Part shown: in pieces, positions 17,510-27,900 of the stretch | How positions within the stretch are numbered: the stretch's first letter is position 1 | How the letters are laid out: every line of letters starts with the position of its first letter | DNA from: Legionellales bacterium | GTDB taxonomy: Bacteria; Pseudomonadota; Gammaproteobacteria; Berkiellales; Berkiellaceae | Length of the DNA: 64,000 nt | Assembly (NCBI GenBank): GCA_002708265.1 | Contig: PANA01000005.1 | Location: 144,216 to 208,215, forward strand | Direction of reading: 5' to 3' | Position numbers and translations under genes: made by a program | Notes under the pieces: generated by a model | Told to the model about the DNA's origin: nothing | The model's input: only the letters and a program-made list of their open reading frames with translations | The model's database searches: none

Positions 17510-19708
17510 CTAACGTAATCTAACTGTGATTGCGCCATGGTCAGCCGTATTTTTCCATGTTATTTGCGCTATTTTATAGCGATTGATGACACTTGGATGC
17601 GGATGGTGGTACTGATTCATTCTTCCAGCGCTGATTAGTATACTTTCCGGCTCTATCGCTCCTATGAAACCCTGTGAGGATGAGCTTTTACTACCATGAT
17701 GAGGACTCGTAATATATGTTGAGCGTAACTGAGTCCCATAGCGATTAACTAGTCTTTTCTCTGCCTCTGTCTCAATATCTCCAGTCAAAATGATTTGTTG
17801 GGCTTTGCTAGATATTTTCATGACACATGAGCGATTATTTTTGCTTAAATCCCAATCATCTTCTGTTGGAAACAGATACTCAAATGTTACTCCATCCCAA
17901 ACCCATTTTTGACCGGCAAGACAACTTTGACTATTCGGAAAACGGATATCTGAGCTATCGATGCTAAGTGTCTGGATACGACTGATTAAACTATTAGCCC
18001 CTCCAATATGATCACTATCTAAATGGCTTAGAATAAGCTTATCCAACTGGGAAATACCCATGGTTTTGAGATAGGGAATTAATACCTGTTTACCAGCATC
18101 GAATCCGTACAGCTTGGGGCCGGTGTCATAAACCAGGACATGTTGAGCAGTTTGCACAACCACACTCAGCCCCTGTCCAATATCGAGGACAGTTATCCAG
18201 GCCTCGTTTTGTGGAGGTCTCTGGGGAGACACTAATATGGGCAAGAAGCATATTAATGCCCATTTCTTTCCCCAAAACCCTCGCGGCGCTAGAAGCCAAA
18301 GCGCTCCAAAAAAAATGAGTAATGCACCAGGAACTGAAATCGGAGTCAATTTAATGGTACTGAAGGCAATTAATTGAAGGTAAGTGTACAGAACATTAAG
18401 ACAGGCACTACCAACCCCTAATATTGTGTGACCTAAAACGGTTGAGAATTGACTTATGAATGCCCCCATTAATGCCAGCGGTAATATCGCCGAAACAACG
18501 GGAATAGCGAGAATGTTTGCGAGGGGACTGATCCATGCTACCTCAGCAAAAAATATGCTCGTTAAGGGAAACATTCCGATAAAAGCTGCTGCCTGAATCA
18601 TCACCCATTGCTGCCACTTTTTTGAAGTCCGGTTCTGCCCAACCCAAGCAAAAATAGAGACTGCCCCAAAACTGAGCCAAAATCCTGGATTATATATTGC
18701 AAAGGCATCAAACAATAAAACAGCCAGCATAGCTAAAGCAATTCTGTCGCTCAATCGTATTTTTAGAGCTAGGATATTTGGAACCAATAGACAGGCAATC
18801 ATGATAATTGCTCTTTGGGTTGGCAGTGCAAATCCAGCTAAAAAGGCATAAAAGATTGCCACTGCCATAGACACCGCGCTAGCGAAACTTTTTCTATAGC
18901 CCCCCATCGCCGGCATACAATATGTCAGCATTAAACCAACAATTGCGGCAATACTCCCAATATGCAAACCTGAAATTGCTAGTAGGTGTGAAGTCCCAGT
19001 ATTTTCAAAGATTTGTTTTTGCTCATCACTTATGGAGCTCTTATCACCAACAATCAGTCCCTGTAGCAGTGCTGCTTGCTTCAAGTTCTTTAATCCTATT
19101 TGTAGGTTTTCTTTAAATCTGTTAATCAACTGATAGAATGTACTGGCTGGGATTACCAGATCCCCCGACAACATTTTTCCTCTAGCTACAATGCCCTGTT
19201 GCCGTTTGGCGTCAGCAGGGTCTTTAAGCCCAGGATTACGATAGCTTGCAAGCGGTTTTAACTGGGCATGCAGAACCCACTGCTCACCTGGAAACAATCG
19301 CCGCTTAGGCGCGTATAACTGATATTTCGCATTGTGTTTAACACATTTTGTTGCTTGGCAAAGGCGTGCTGATGATAGAACAAAGCTGGTACCAGTTGGA
19401 CTCTGAGTAGCATGGGCCACCTGTCCCATCAATGTTACTGGCCCCTCAAAATAGTTGTTCGACAAACTTTTTTGATTCAGTGTGTATTTCTGGACGCCGG
19501 CTGAGCTTAGCCCTACAATGGCTATGAGTGCTATGGTGGATATGGATGCAGCGCACTGCTTGTATCCCCAACCGAAAAGTAGGCTTATGAGAAGCCCTAT
19601 CAGTGTCATTGTAGGTACAAGTGCATACTCGAGCACCAGACAAGATATGAGTAAATAAAGAGCCGCCGAAATCGGCAACAAGTGATTATTTAAGGTTTGT
19701 GAGTACAT
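17510..19708 (-). CDS. comEC: DNA uptake channel ComEC/Rec2
   Basis: Polytopic inner-membrane protein of 732 residues that passes single-stranded DNA into the cytoplasm during natural transformation. Order: N-terminal membrane helices with the DUF4131 region (1-190), the competence domain with GLIVGDKSSIS and SGLHIG (about 210-480), and a C-terminal metallo-beta-lactamase-like domain with LDIGQGLSVVVQ and SHLDSDHIGG (about 558-567). The HxDxDH metal ligands are intact, so the nuclease-like domain may be active. Its ATG directly abuts the divergent DUF2062 gene (CATATG). Confidence 0.94.
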   Translation of the reverse strand: MYSQTLNNHLLPISAALYLLISCLVLEYALVPTMTLIGLLISLLFGWGYKQCAASISTIALIAIVGLSSAGVQKYTLNQKSLSNNYFEGPVTLMGQVAHATQSPTGTSFVLSSARLCQATKCVKHNAKYQLYAPKRRLFPGEQWVLHAQLKPLASYRNPGLKDPADAKRQQGIVARGKMLSGDLVIPASTFYQLINRFKENLQIGLKNLKQAALLQGLIVGDKSSISDEQKQIFENTGTSHLLAISGLHIGSIAAIVGLMLTYCMPAMGGYRKSFASAVSMAVAIFYAFLAGFALPTQRAIIMIACLLVPNILALKIRLSDRIALAMLAVLLFDAFAIYNPGFWLSFGAVSIFAWVGQNRTSKKWQQWVMIQAAAFIGMFPLTSIFFAEVAWISPLANILAIPVVSAILPLALMGAFISQFSTVLGHTILGVGSACLNVLYTYLQLIAFSTIKLTPISVPGALLIFFGALWLLAPRGFWGKKWALICFLPILVSPQRPPQNEAWITVLDIGQGLSVVVQTAQHVLVYDTGPKLYGFDAGKQVLIPYLKTMGISQLDKLILSHLDSDHIGGANSLISRIQTLSIDSSDIRFPNSQSCLAGQKWVWDGVTFEYLFPTEDDWDLSKNNRSCVMKISSKAQQIILTGDIETEAEKRLVNRYGTQLRSTYITSPHHGSKSSSSQGFIGAIEPESILISAGRMNQYHHPHPSVINRYKIAQITWKNTADHGAITVRLR

Positions 19709-20242
19709 ATGTCACGTCGACTAATCAAGCGCATCTTCCCTAATACTGCCAAAATTAGAGGGCACCAATCATTAAAAATGTTTGGCGGCATTATTAACTC
19801 ACCTAATTTATGGCATTTAAATCGATACAGTGTTGCTAAGGCTTTTTCTGTTGGATTAGCTTGGGCTTGGGTACCCATTCCCTTCCAAATGCTTTGCTCT
19901 GCAGCCTGCGCCATATTATTCAGAGCAAACTTAGCAATATCGGTCATTTTAGTCTGGATTACTAATCCACTAACTATGCCAATTTTATATTATTTTTCGT
20001 ACCGTGTCGGGCTGTTTATTCTGGGGGAGACACCAGGTAAATTCAGCTTTGAATTGTCTTGGGAATGGTTAGTTACAGGCATGCTTGCTATTTGGAAGCC
20101 CTTTTTACTAGGCTGCTTTGTCTGTGGCGTTATCAGCTCTGTGTTTGGATACATATTTATACAAGCGCTTTGGCGATTATCCGTTCGTTATCAATGGCAG
20201 CAGCGGTTAGCCCACCGCCGCCAAAAGAAACAGTCTAGTTAA
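19709..20242 (+). CDS. DUF2062 membrane protein
   Basis: A 177-residue protein with three or four membrane segments and the DUF2062 features: a charged N-terminus, GLAWAWVPIPFQM and TNPLTMPILYYFSYRVG, then a basic tail. Function unknown; it neighbours comEC in Pseudomonas as well (from memory). The start codon is immediately adjacent to the comEC start on the other strand, so both promoters must lie inside the opposite gene's 5' region. The 3' end overlaps the convergent membrane-protein gene by eight bases. Confidence 0.85.
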   Translation: MSRRLIKRIFPNTAKIRGHQSLKMFGGIINSPNLWHLNRYSVAKAFSVGLAWAWVPIPFQMLCSAACAILFRANLAISVILVWITNPLTMPILYYFSYRVGLFILGETPGKFSFELSWEWLVTGMLAIWKPFLLGCFVCGVISSVFGYIFIQALWRLSVRYQWQQRLAHRRQKKQSS

Positions 20243-20606
20243 GATAGCTCATCCCAATCAGAGCTGCACCAAATAGAATGTAAAGGACTGCGATTCCTCT
20301 GAGGCCGTTGGTTGAAATCTTGCTTACCCACTCGATGATTTTTTCAGCGGCAGATCGCTTAACCATAAACATACCTTTCAGTATGGCAATGACCCCTATC
20401 GCTATCAGAAAAATTGAGACGACTTTACTACTGATATCCCATGCTGCGGCAATAAATGCCCCACCAATAACCCAGGCAAACAAAAACAATATTTGGCGGA
20501 CTCTTTTCATTCCTTTGCGCTGGATTCTTTTTCGTACTTTCTCTGGAAAAGCCAAAAACAAAAGTCCTAGCAGCACCCAAAATATTCCCAATATATACAG
20601 CAACAT
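20235..20606 (-). CDS. small four-helix membrane protein
   Basis: A 123-residue protein with about four hydrophobic segments (2-20, 39-58, 63-82, 100-121) separated by basic loops such as KVRKRIQRKGMKRVRQ. No family recognised with confidence. It follows nhaA by 27 bases on the same strand and may be cotranscribed with it. AGGAGG-like sequence (GGAGGCC on the minus strand) precedes the ATG. A transport or stress accessory role is only suggested by the neighbour. Confidence 0.72.
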   Translation of the reverse strand: MLLYILGIFWVLLGLLFLAFPEKVRKRIQRKGMKRVRQILFLFAWVIGGAFIAAAWDISSKVVSIFLIAIGVIAILKGMFMVKRSAAEKIIEWVSKISTNGLRGIAVLYILFGAALIGMSYLN

Positions 20607-20633
20607 AAGGCCTCCTTGCCTAATGAAATGTGA

Positions 20634-21839
20634 TTAGGTTTTAAAATGACTGACTGGTTTGGGCAAGGTAAAATACAATAACAAGCACCCTGCAATCATT
20701 GATAGAGCGGAACCAGCTATAATGCCTAGGCGTGCATCAACCATATAGTGGAGGGCTTTTTCTGAGTAAGCCAGAGTGGCGATAAATAAACTCATAGTAA
20801 AACCGATCCCTCCCAACGCTGAAGCTGCAAATACATGCCGCCATTTGACACCCGTCGGCAAATGGGCAACACCTAACATCACTACTACAAAACTAAAGGA
20901 GAAAATGCCGGTTATTTTGCCAAAAAATAGTCCTTTCATTATCCCAGCTGTCACCGGTGCCATAAGGGTATCAATACTAATACCTCCCAGAGGAACCCCT
21001 GCATTCAAAAATGCAAAAGTAGGGACAATAAAAAAGGCTACCCAAGGATGAATGTGATGGAGCAATTGAGAGGTGAGGGTTAGTGATTTATTAGGACTAT
21101 GTGGATCTGGCACTTGATAAGGCATCAAGAATCCGACTATCACCCCAGCCAAAGTGGCATGAACCCCTGATTTTAAAACACAAACCCACAAAGCGGTACC
21201 AACCACCGCGTACAATGAAATACGTGAGACTTTTAGAAGATTAAAAATTAGCAACAGTGACATAAAAGCTACCGACAGTACCATCGATGCGATAGAGAGT
21301 TTGCTGGTATAAAAAAGAGCAATAACAATAATCGCAGCCAAGTCATCTAATATCGCAAAGGTCATCAAAAACATTTTCAAACCAATCGGAACTCGACTAC
21401 CAAACAGGCCTAACAGTCCAAGTGTAAACGCAATATCAGTGGCACAAGGAATAGCCCACCCTTTTAAACCAATCGGATCGCTAGCATTAAACATAACGAA
21501 GATAAGCCCTGGTAGTGCCATCCCCCCAATCGCCGCAGCACTGGGCAATACCCAGTGAGACATCTGTGACAATTGTCCATGTTTAACTTCTAATTTGATC
21601 TCCAATGCGACCATTAGAAAAAAGATAGCCATTAGGCCGTCATTCACCCATAAAACTAAAGGCTTTTTTAGGACTAATAAGTCGCCTATCTCAACGGCGA
21701 CGGGGAGATTTAAAAGATACTCATACCAACTACTAAAACTAGAATTGCTTAAAACAATGGCAAGTAGAGCACTGAACATCAGCAGCAACCCGCCAAGGGT
21801 TTCCATCTGCAAAAACTTTTTAACGTTTCGGGCTACCAT
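20634..21839 (-). CDS. nhaA: Na+/H+ antiporter NhaA
   Basis: Antiporter of 401 residues that exports Na+ in exchange for protons. The family motifs are clear: METLGGLLLM at the N-terminus, D135 in CATDIAFTLGLLGLFG, and the paired D165/D166 in ILDDLAAI, which are the transport aspartates. About 11-12 membrane helices. It begins 12 bases after lolD on the same strand, an unusual operon partner; fits a marine or saline habitat. Confidence 0.96.
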   Translation of the reverse strand: MVARNVKKFLQMETLGGLLLMFSALLAIVLSNSSFSSWYEYLLNLPVAVEIGDLLVLKKPLVLWVNDGLMAIFFLMVALEIKLEVKHGQLSQMSHWVLPSAAAIGGMALPGLIFVMFNASDPIGLKGWAIPCATDIAFTLGLLGLFGSRVPIGLKMFLMTFAILDDLAAIIVIALFYTSKLSIASMVLSVAFMSLLLIFNLLKVSRISLYAVVGTALWVCVLKSGVHATLAGVIVGFLMPYQVPDPHSPNKSLTLTSQLLHHIHPWVAFFIVPTFAFLNAGVPLGGISIDTLMAPVTAGIMKGLFFGKITGIFSFSFVVVMLGVAHLPTGVKWRHVFAASALGGIGFTMSLFIATLAYSEKALHYMVDARLGIIAGSALSMIAGCLLLYFTLPKPVSHFKT

Positions 21840-21851
21840 CCCTGTCTCCCC

Positions 21852-22529
21852 TTAATTCGACAGTCGCCCCTCTGTTAAAGTGACGACCTTGTCTAACTGA
21901 CTTGCTAACCATTTATCGTGCGTCACAACAACAAAAGCCGTCTGACACTGCTTAGTTAATTCTAACATGACCTCAATGACTTCTTGGCCAGTTTTTTCAT
22001 CGAGGTTTCCTGTTGGCTCATCCGCAAAAATTACTTTAGGCTGACCTACTAAAGCACGAGCGATTGCAACACGTTGACGCTCTCCACCAGATAATGCACT
22101 AACCGGATGTTGAAGTCGGTGAGACAAGCCTACCAACTCACACTGGTGAGCAGCTTCTTTCATCGCTTGCGTTGCTGGCACACCGGCGATTCTTCGAGCC
22201 ATAGCAACATTCTCTTGCGCAGAAAATCCTGGTAACAAAAAATGAAACTGGAAAACAAAGCCCATCGATGTTGCACGCATTTTTTCAACTTCGCGTGTTG
22301 TCATTTGTGATAATGATTGACCAGCAAACATTACCTGACCTGTCGTTGGAGTATCGATCCCCGCCAAGCAGTTTAGCAGCGTCGTTTTGCCAGACCCAGA
22401 TCGCCCCACTATTCCAACCATCTGACCAGGACGGACTGAAAAATCAATCTCCTGCAAAACATCAATGGTCTGACGACCATCCTTATAGGACTTACTGAGC
22501 TGTAGACAGGCTAATAAAGGATCACCCAT
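21852..22529 (-). CDS. lolD: lipoprotein release ATPase LolD
   Basis: ATPase of 225 residues that powers extraction of outer-membrane lipoproteins by the LolCE complex. Walker A GRSGSGKTT (42-50), signature LSGGERQRVAIARAL, Walker B VIFADEPTGNLD and the family sequence GFVFQFHFLLPGFSAQENV are present. It overlaps the upstream membrane subunit gene by eight bases. Confidence 0.95.
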   Translation of the reverse strand: MGDPLLACLQLSKSYKDGRQTIDVLQEIDFSVRPGQMVGIVGRSGSGKTTLLNCLAGIDTPTTGQVMFAGQSLSQMTTREVEKMRATSMGFVFQFHFLLPGFSAQENVAMARRIAGVPATQAMKEAAHQCELVGLSHRLQHPVSALSGGERQRVAIARALVGQPKVIFADEPTGNLDEKTGQEVIEVMLELTKQCQTAFVVVTHDKWLASQLDKVVTLTEGRLSN

Positions 22530-23766
22530 GACGAAGCCCCTCTACCGGAGATAAGCTTGCTCCTCGCCAGGCTGGATATAATGTGGCGAGCAAGCTTAAC
22601 AATAAAGAAATTAAGCACACCTGTATCGCATCTGTCCATAAGAACAATGAAGGTAGATAATCAATCAAATAAATATCTGAGGTAAGCAATTGACGCCCTG
22701 CCAATTGCTCAATAAAAGCCGCCACCTCTGAAACATTCAAAGACAACCAAATACCAAGACCGGTACCAACCCCCGTACCAAGCAACCCAACTATCGCGCC
22801 TTGCCAGACAAATATACCCATTACCTGCCTCTTTGATGCACCCATGGTTCTTAAAATAGCAATATCTGTTGTTTTATCAGTCACCATCATGACCAGGGTG
22901 GACACCAGATTAAATGCTGCCACAGCAATAATCAGGAGCAGAATAAAAAACATCATTGTTTTTTCCATTTGAACAGCTTGGAAGTAATGCGCATGCCGCC
23001 ATGTCCAAGGTTCTGCAACCAAATGTCCTGCAAACTCTGATTGAATACGATTAGCAATAATAGGCGCTAAGAATGGATCGGTCGTTCGACATTGAATCCC
23101 ACTGATTAGCCCGTTCGTATTGTACAGTTTAACCATATCCCGAAGATGAACAAATATGTGCGTATTGTCATACAGGTAACCAGAATCGAATAGTCCCACA
23201 ACCGTCATTTGACGCATTCGGGGTGCAACCCCGGCTAGGCTGACAGTGGCTTCAGGGATTGCCAAAGTAACCTTATCCCCTACTGATATACCTAAGGAAT
23301 CCGCAATAGGGTACCCCAGCAAAACACCGAAGGGAGTATCCTCAAGATCCGTCAATTGTCCGTGCCGCATGACCGAAGACAAAGGATATACAGCATCGAC
23401 CATACTCGGTTCAACCCCCCGAATCAGCACGCCCTGCATCCGGCCCGCCTTCATCAACATCCCTTGGCCATCTATATAAGGCGCAGCCCCTGTAACTTGC
23501 TTCATTCTCAACATGTCAGCCTGAACTACGTGCCAGTCATCCATTAACTCTCCTGGACGGCTAACACTGATATGTGGGGTCATATTCAATATTCGATGCT
23601 GAACTTCCTCAGAAAAGCCGTTCATAACAGACAACACCGTTATTAAGACACATACCCCCAAGGCTATCCCTAACAATGACGTTAAAGAAATGAAGGAAAT
23701 GAAGTGATTTCGTCGCTTGGCTCGTGTGTACCTAAGCGCAATGTAAAGAGAGAGCATATTTTTCAT
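22522..23766 (-). CDS. lolC: lipoprotein release permease LolC/LolE
   Basis: Membrane subunit of 414 residues. Layout: one N-terminal helix (about 25-50, SFISLTSLLGIALGV and SVMNGF), a large periplasmic domain, then three helices in the FtsX-type C-terminal domain (AFNLVSTLVMMVTDK, AILRTMGAS). Only one permease gene is present, so it may form LolFD-like or homodimeric complexes unless a partner lies elsewhere. LolC and LolE cannot be told apart reliably here. Confidence 0.93.
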   Translation of the reverse strand: MKNMLSLYIALRYTRAKRRNHFISFISLTSLLGIALGVCVLITVLSVMNGFSEEVQHRILNMTPHISVSRPGELMDDWHVVQADMLRMKQVTGAAPYIDGQGMLMKAGRMQGVLIRGVEPSMVDAVYPLSSVMRHGQLTDLEDTPFGVLLGYPIADSLGISVGDKVTLAIPEATVSLAGVAPRMRQMTVVGLFDSGYLYDNTHIFVHLRDMVKLYNTNGLISGIQCRTTDPFLAPIIANRIQSEFAGHLVAEPWTWRHAHYFQAVQMEKTMMFFILLLIIAVAAFNLVSTLVMMVTDKTTDIAILRTMGASKRQVMGIFVWQGAIVGLLGTGVGTGLGIWLSLNVSEVAAFIEQLAGRQLLTSDIYLIDYLPSLFLWTDAIQVCLISLLLSLLATLYPAWRGASLSPVEGLRHG

Positions 23767-23858
23767 CTGATTAGTCTACCCAAAGGCGACTTCTGTTGCA
23801 CCCAGTGTGGAAGCTGCCTATCATTAGCCATTAAGAAATCCATTACAGTTGAAATCAA

Positions 23859-24974
23859 ATGATTATTACCTTCAATAAGAACTTATCAGCCCAAGAAGCG
23901 GCTATTCGTTCTCTAGAAACCATCCTAAAAGAACACCAGATAAGCTATTCTTCTTACTACCCTTCTTTGTCCAACGGTATCCGAACTGAGATTCAGATTC
24001 TATCGACTGTCGAAGCGGTAATACAGGAAAAAATAACAGCCCTTGTTGAGCCAGTTGGGGATGTCATTGAACATCACTCTCCTTTTCCGCGAATCGGGAT
24101 TCAACCGGCGGGTGAGCGTTTTGGCTTTGAGTATAACGGTGTCCGCTTTGATGATGATTCATTTCATATTTTTGCAGGGTTATGCGCTGTCGACAGTGAG
24201 CAAAGCGCGACCACAATGATGGCGGCTTGTCAGGCAGCAGGATTAAGCTGTACTCGGATGGGTGCCTTCAAGCCAAGAACCAGCCCGTATTCATTTCAAG
24301 GGCTCGGAGCTGAATGTTTACCATATGTTTTTGAAGCAGCGGGAAAACATGGTATCAAGGTAATTGCGATGGAAGTCCTTGACCCTGCAGACATTGAGCA
24401 AATTGATAAGATTTTAGAAGCGACTGGTCGCCCAACAGGCGTCATGCTTCAAATCGGGACTCGCAACTGTCAAAATGTCGCCTTGTTGAAAGCGGTCGGC
24501 GCTCAACAAGAGTATCCTGTTTTACTAAAACGCGGTTTTGGAATATCTCTACACGAATCCTTGTTTGCAGCAGAGCATATTGCCGCGGCCGGTAATTGTA
24601 AGATTATTTTTTGCCTACGTGGGGTAAAATCAATTGGCGCTGCCCCTCACCGAAACCTAGTTGATTTTGGGCATGTTAGCACGATTAAACGTCTAACTCG
24701 CTTGAATGTATGCGCCGATCCCTCTCACTCAGCAGGTTCACGCGCACCTGACATCCATGGGTTAAGCGATATTCAACATGTCAGTGCCCAATCGGTTATC
24801 GCTGGTGCAAACATGCTTTTAGTAGACTTTCATCCAGAGCCCCAAAAGGCTTTATGTGACGGGCACCAGGCGTTAACCATCGATCAGTTACAGATGTTTG
24901 TTGAAGATATGAACTTATGCCGAGAAACTTACCATAAGCGACTCGCCTTAGCACAAAGGCTTGTGCAGTCATGA
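23859..24974 (+). CDS. divergent type I-beta DAHP synthase-like protein
   Basis: A 371-residue protein with an N-terminal ferredoxin-like extension (1-70) and the KPRTSPYSFQGLG signature (138-150) of the I-beta 3-deoxy-7-phosphoheptulonate synthases, the first shikimate-pathway step. Metal ligands C109 (FAGLCAVD), H290 (DPSHSAG) and D334 (CDG) are recognisable. Differences: the usual GPCSVE is GLCAVD, CERG is C252-L-R-G, and the ligand glutamate in VEVHPEP is D323. These changes in substrate and metal sites mean activity or specificity may be altered. Its stop overlaps the mfd start (ATGA), so it is coexpressed with mfd. Confidence 0.82.
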   Translation: MIITFNKNLSAQEAAIRSLETILKEHQISYSSYYPSLSNGIRTEIQILSTVEAVIQEKITALVEPVGDVIEHHSPFPRIGIQPAGERFGFEYNGVRFDDDSFHIFAGLCAVDSEQSATTMMAACQAAGLSCTRMGAFKPRTSPYSFQGLGAECLPYVFEAAGKHGIKVIAMEVLDPADIEQIDKILEATGRPTGVMLQIGTRNCQNVALLKAVGAQQEYPVLLKRGFGISLHESLFAAEHIAAAGNCKIIFCLRGVKSIGAAPHRNLVDFGHVSTIKRLTRLNVCADPSHSAGSRAPDIHGLSDIQHVSAQSVIAGANMLLVDFHPEPQKALCDGHQALTIDQLQMFVEDMNLCRETYHKRLALAQRLVQS

Positions 24975-27900
24975 TTATTGATACCTCTCATCTAAAGCAA
25001 CTACGTCCTGGCTATAAGGTTAAACTTAAGTCTTGCTTAGGTTCGAGCAGTGCACTGGCCATTATGGAAGCTTATCAGCAAAATCCAAGACAGATTCTGG
25101 TGATTACACCTGATGCGAACAGTGCTTACAGCTTAATTGAGGGGTTAAAATTATTCGGTGGCGCTAATGCCTCTGTGCACCTATTCCCTGATTGGGAGAT
25201 TCTGCCATACGATCATTTTTCACCGCACCAAGATATTACCTCAGTCCGAATGAGAACCTTGTCACACTTGGCAAGAGGCGATAAGGGAATAACTGTTGTT
25301 CCCCTCCATACGCTTTTACATTATGTCATGCCTAAAAAGCACCTACTCAGCCATCACTTTGATTATAAAGTAGGAATGCACTTTTCTGTTGATAAGCAAT
25401 TATCTATATTAACAGACGCAGGATATCGATCTGTTAAACAAATCTCGACTCCTGGTGAATTTGCCCTTCGTGGTGGGGTGCTTGATATTTTCCCCAATGG
25501 ATATACAACACCAATACGACTTGATTTATTTGATGATGAAATTAGCTCTTTACGAACTTTTGACGTTGAAACTCAGCTATCAATTGACAAAGTCGATTCC
25601 ATTGAAATCATGCCGGCAAGAGAGTTTCCTTTGGACTCGGCAGGCATAAAACATTTTCGTAGTTGCTGGAGAGAGTTGTTTAATCAAGCGGTGGTTGACT
25701 GCCCACTTTATCAGTCGGTTAGTGAGGGAATCCCTTTTAGTGGAATAGAGTACTACCTGCCACTCTTTTATGAAAAAATGTCATCCTTATTCGACTATAT
25801 ACATGAAGATGCGATTGTTGTGACGGTTGATGACCTACATAAACATGCTCAACATCAATGGTTGGAAATAGAAGAGCGCTATGAACAATTAAGGTATGAT
25901 ATACGACGGCCTATCCTTCCACCAAAATCTCTCTTTTTAGCAACTGACCACCTCTTCTCAGAATTAAATCGTTTTGGCCAACTGAACATAACAACGCAGG
26001 CTGAAGATGACTCTACTATTCATCCTTTGCCTGAAATTAATATTGATAGCCAAGCATCCGAACCACTCGGTCGGTTAAAAAAGTGGCTTGATAAAATGAG
26101 TGGATGGCGCTTTTTACTGTGTGCAGAATCAACAGGACGTCTCCAGGTTTTAAAAGAGTTAATTACCAAAAGTCATTTAAGCGCAAAGATCTTTAAAACA
26201 TGGAATGATTTTCTTGAAAGTGACTGTCCGTTTGGCTTATTAATTTCCCCTATCGATGCAGGTTTTGAGCATGCGCCTTCCAAAGTAGCCATTATAGCAG
26301 AAGCTCAATTATATGGCCGCCGTGTCTTGCAAAGACGTCGACGCACAAACGAAGTATCGAGCAATGAAAATGCCATAGCTGATTTATCTGAACTGAGCAT
26401 AGGCGCACCAATTGTTCATTACGATCATGGAATTGGACGATACCTGGGTCTTCAACGCCTAAACTTAGGTCCATATGAAGACGAGTACATGATATTAGAG
26501 TATGCCTCGGGTGATAAAATTTATGTTCCCGTTAGCAGCCTTCATCTTTTATCTCGATATACAGGCGCTGACAGCGAAGCTGTCCAGCTTACAAAGCTTG
26601 GAACAGAGGCGTGGGATAGAGCTAAGCGAAAAGCTGCTGAAAAGGCAGCAGATGTAGCCGCAGAGCTGTTAAATATATATGCCAAAAGAAGTGCTAAACC
26701 GGGCTTCTCATTTTCAGATCCTCAAGCTGAATATACACAATTTTGTAGTGCCTTCGGTTTTGAGGAAACCCCGGATCAAGAACAAGCTATCAACGCTACT
26801 TTGAAGGATATGTATAGTGATAGACCAATGGACCGCTTGGTGTGTGGCGATGTAGGTTTTGGAAAGACTGAAGTTGCAATGAGAGCTGCATTTGTTGCTG
26901 TCCAATCTGGCAAGCAGGTTGTTGTATTAGTTCCGACTACGTTATTGGCGCAGCAGCACTATCAAACTTTTTGTGATCGCTTTTCAGACTGGCCTGTTAA
27001 AATATCTGTACTATCGCGCTTTCAAACAGGCAAACAAAGTAACAACATATTAGATGAGTTGGCAAGTGGCAAAACTGATATTGTGGTGGGAACTCATAAA
27101 CTGTTACAAGCAGACATACAGTTCGCGAATTTGGGTCTCGTGATTGTCGATGAAGAACATCGATTTGGCGTCAAGCAAAAAGAGCGGCTAAAATCAATGC
27201 GGGCAGAAGTAGACTTTTTAGCATTAACAGCGACCCCTATTCCAAGAACACTCAATATGGCCCTTTCATCCATCAGAGATTTGTCTATTATTGCGACTCC
27301 ACCAGCCAAGCGCCTTTCAATAAAAACTTTTGTACAAGAGTCGAACCCTATTATCGTACGAGAGGCCATTCTTCGTGAACTGATGCGGGGGGGGCAAGTA
27401 TACTATTTACATAACGATGTCGCCTCAATTGAAAAGACTGCCGACAAAATTCGAGAGCTCGTACCCGAATCAAAAGTGGAAATTGCTCATGGCCAGATGA
27501 GTGAACGCCAGCTTGAGAGCGTCATGAGTGCCTTTTATCATCAGCAGTTCAATATATTGGTCTGTACCACAATTGTTGAAACAGGAATAGACGTACCAAC
27601 AGCTAACACCATTATTATGGACCGGGCTGATAAATTAGGACTAGCACAACTCCATCAGCTTAGAGGGCGTGTCGGACGCTCTCATCATCAAGCCTACGCA
27701 TATTGCTTTACCCCACCTAAAAAACAGATGACCGCTGATGCTGAAAAACGGCTAAATGCTTTAGCAAGTCTTGAAGATTTAGGGGCAGGATTTGCACTAG
27801 CAACCCATGACCTTGAAATTAGAGGCGCTGGAGAGCTTCTGGGTGAAGGGCAAAGTGGTAATGTCCAAAGTGTAGGGTTTAGTTTGTATATGGCCTTACT

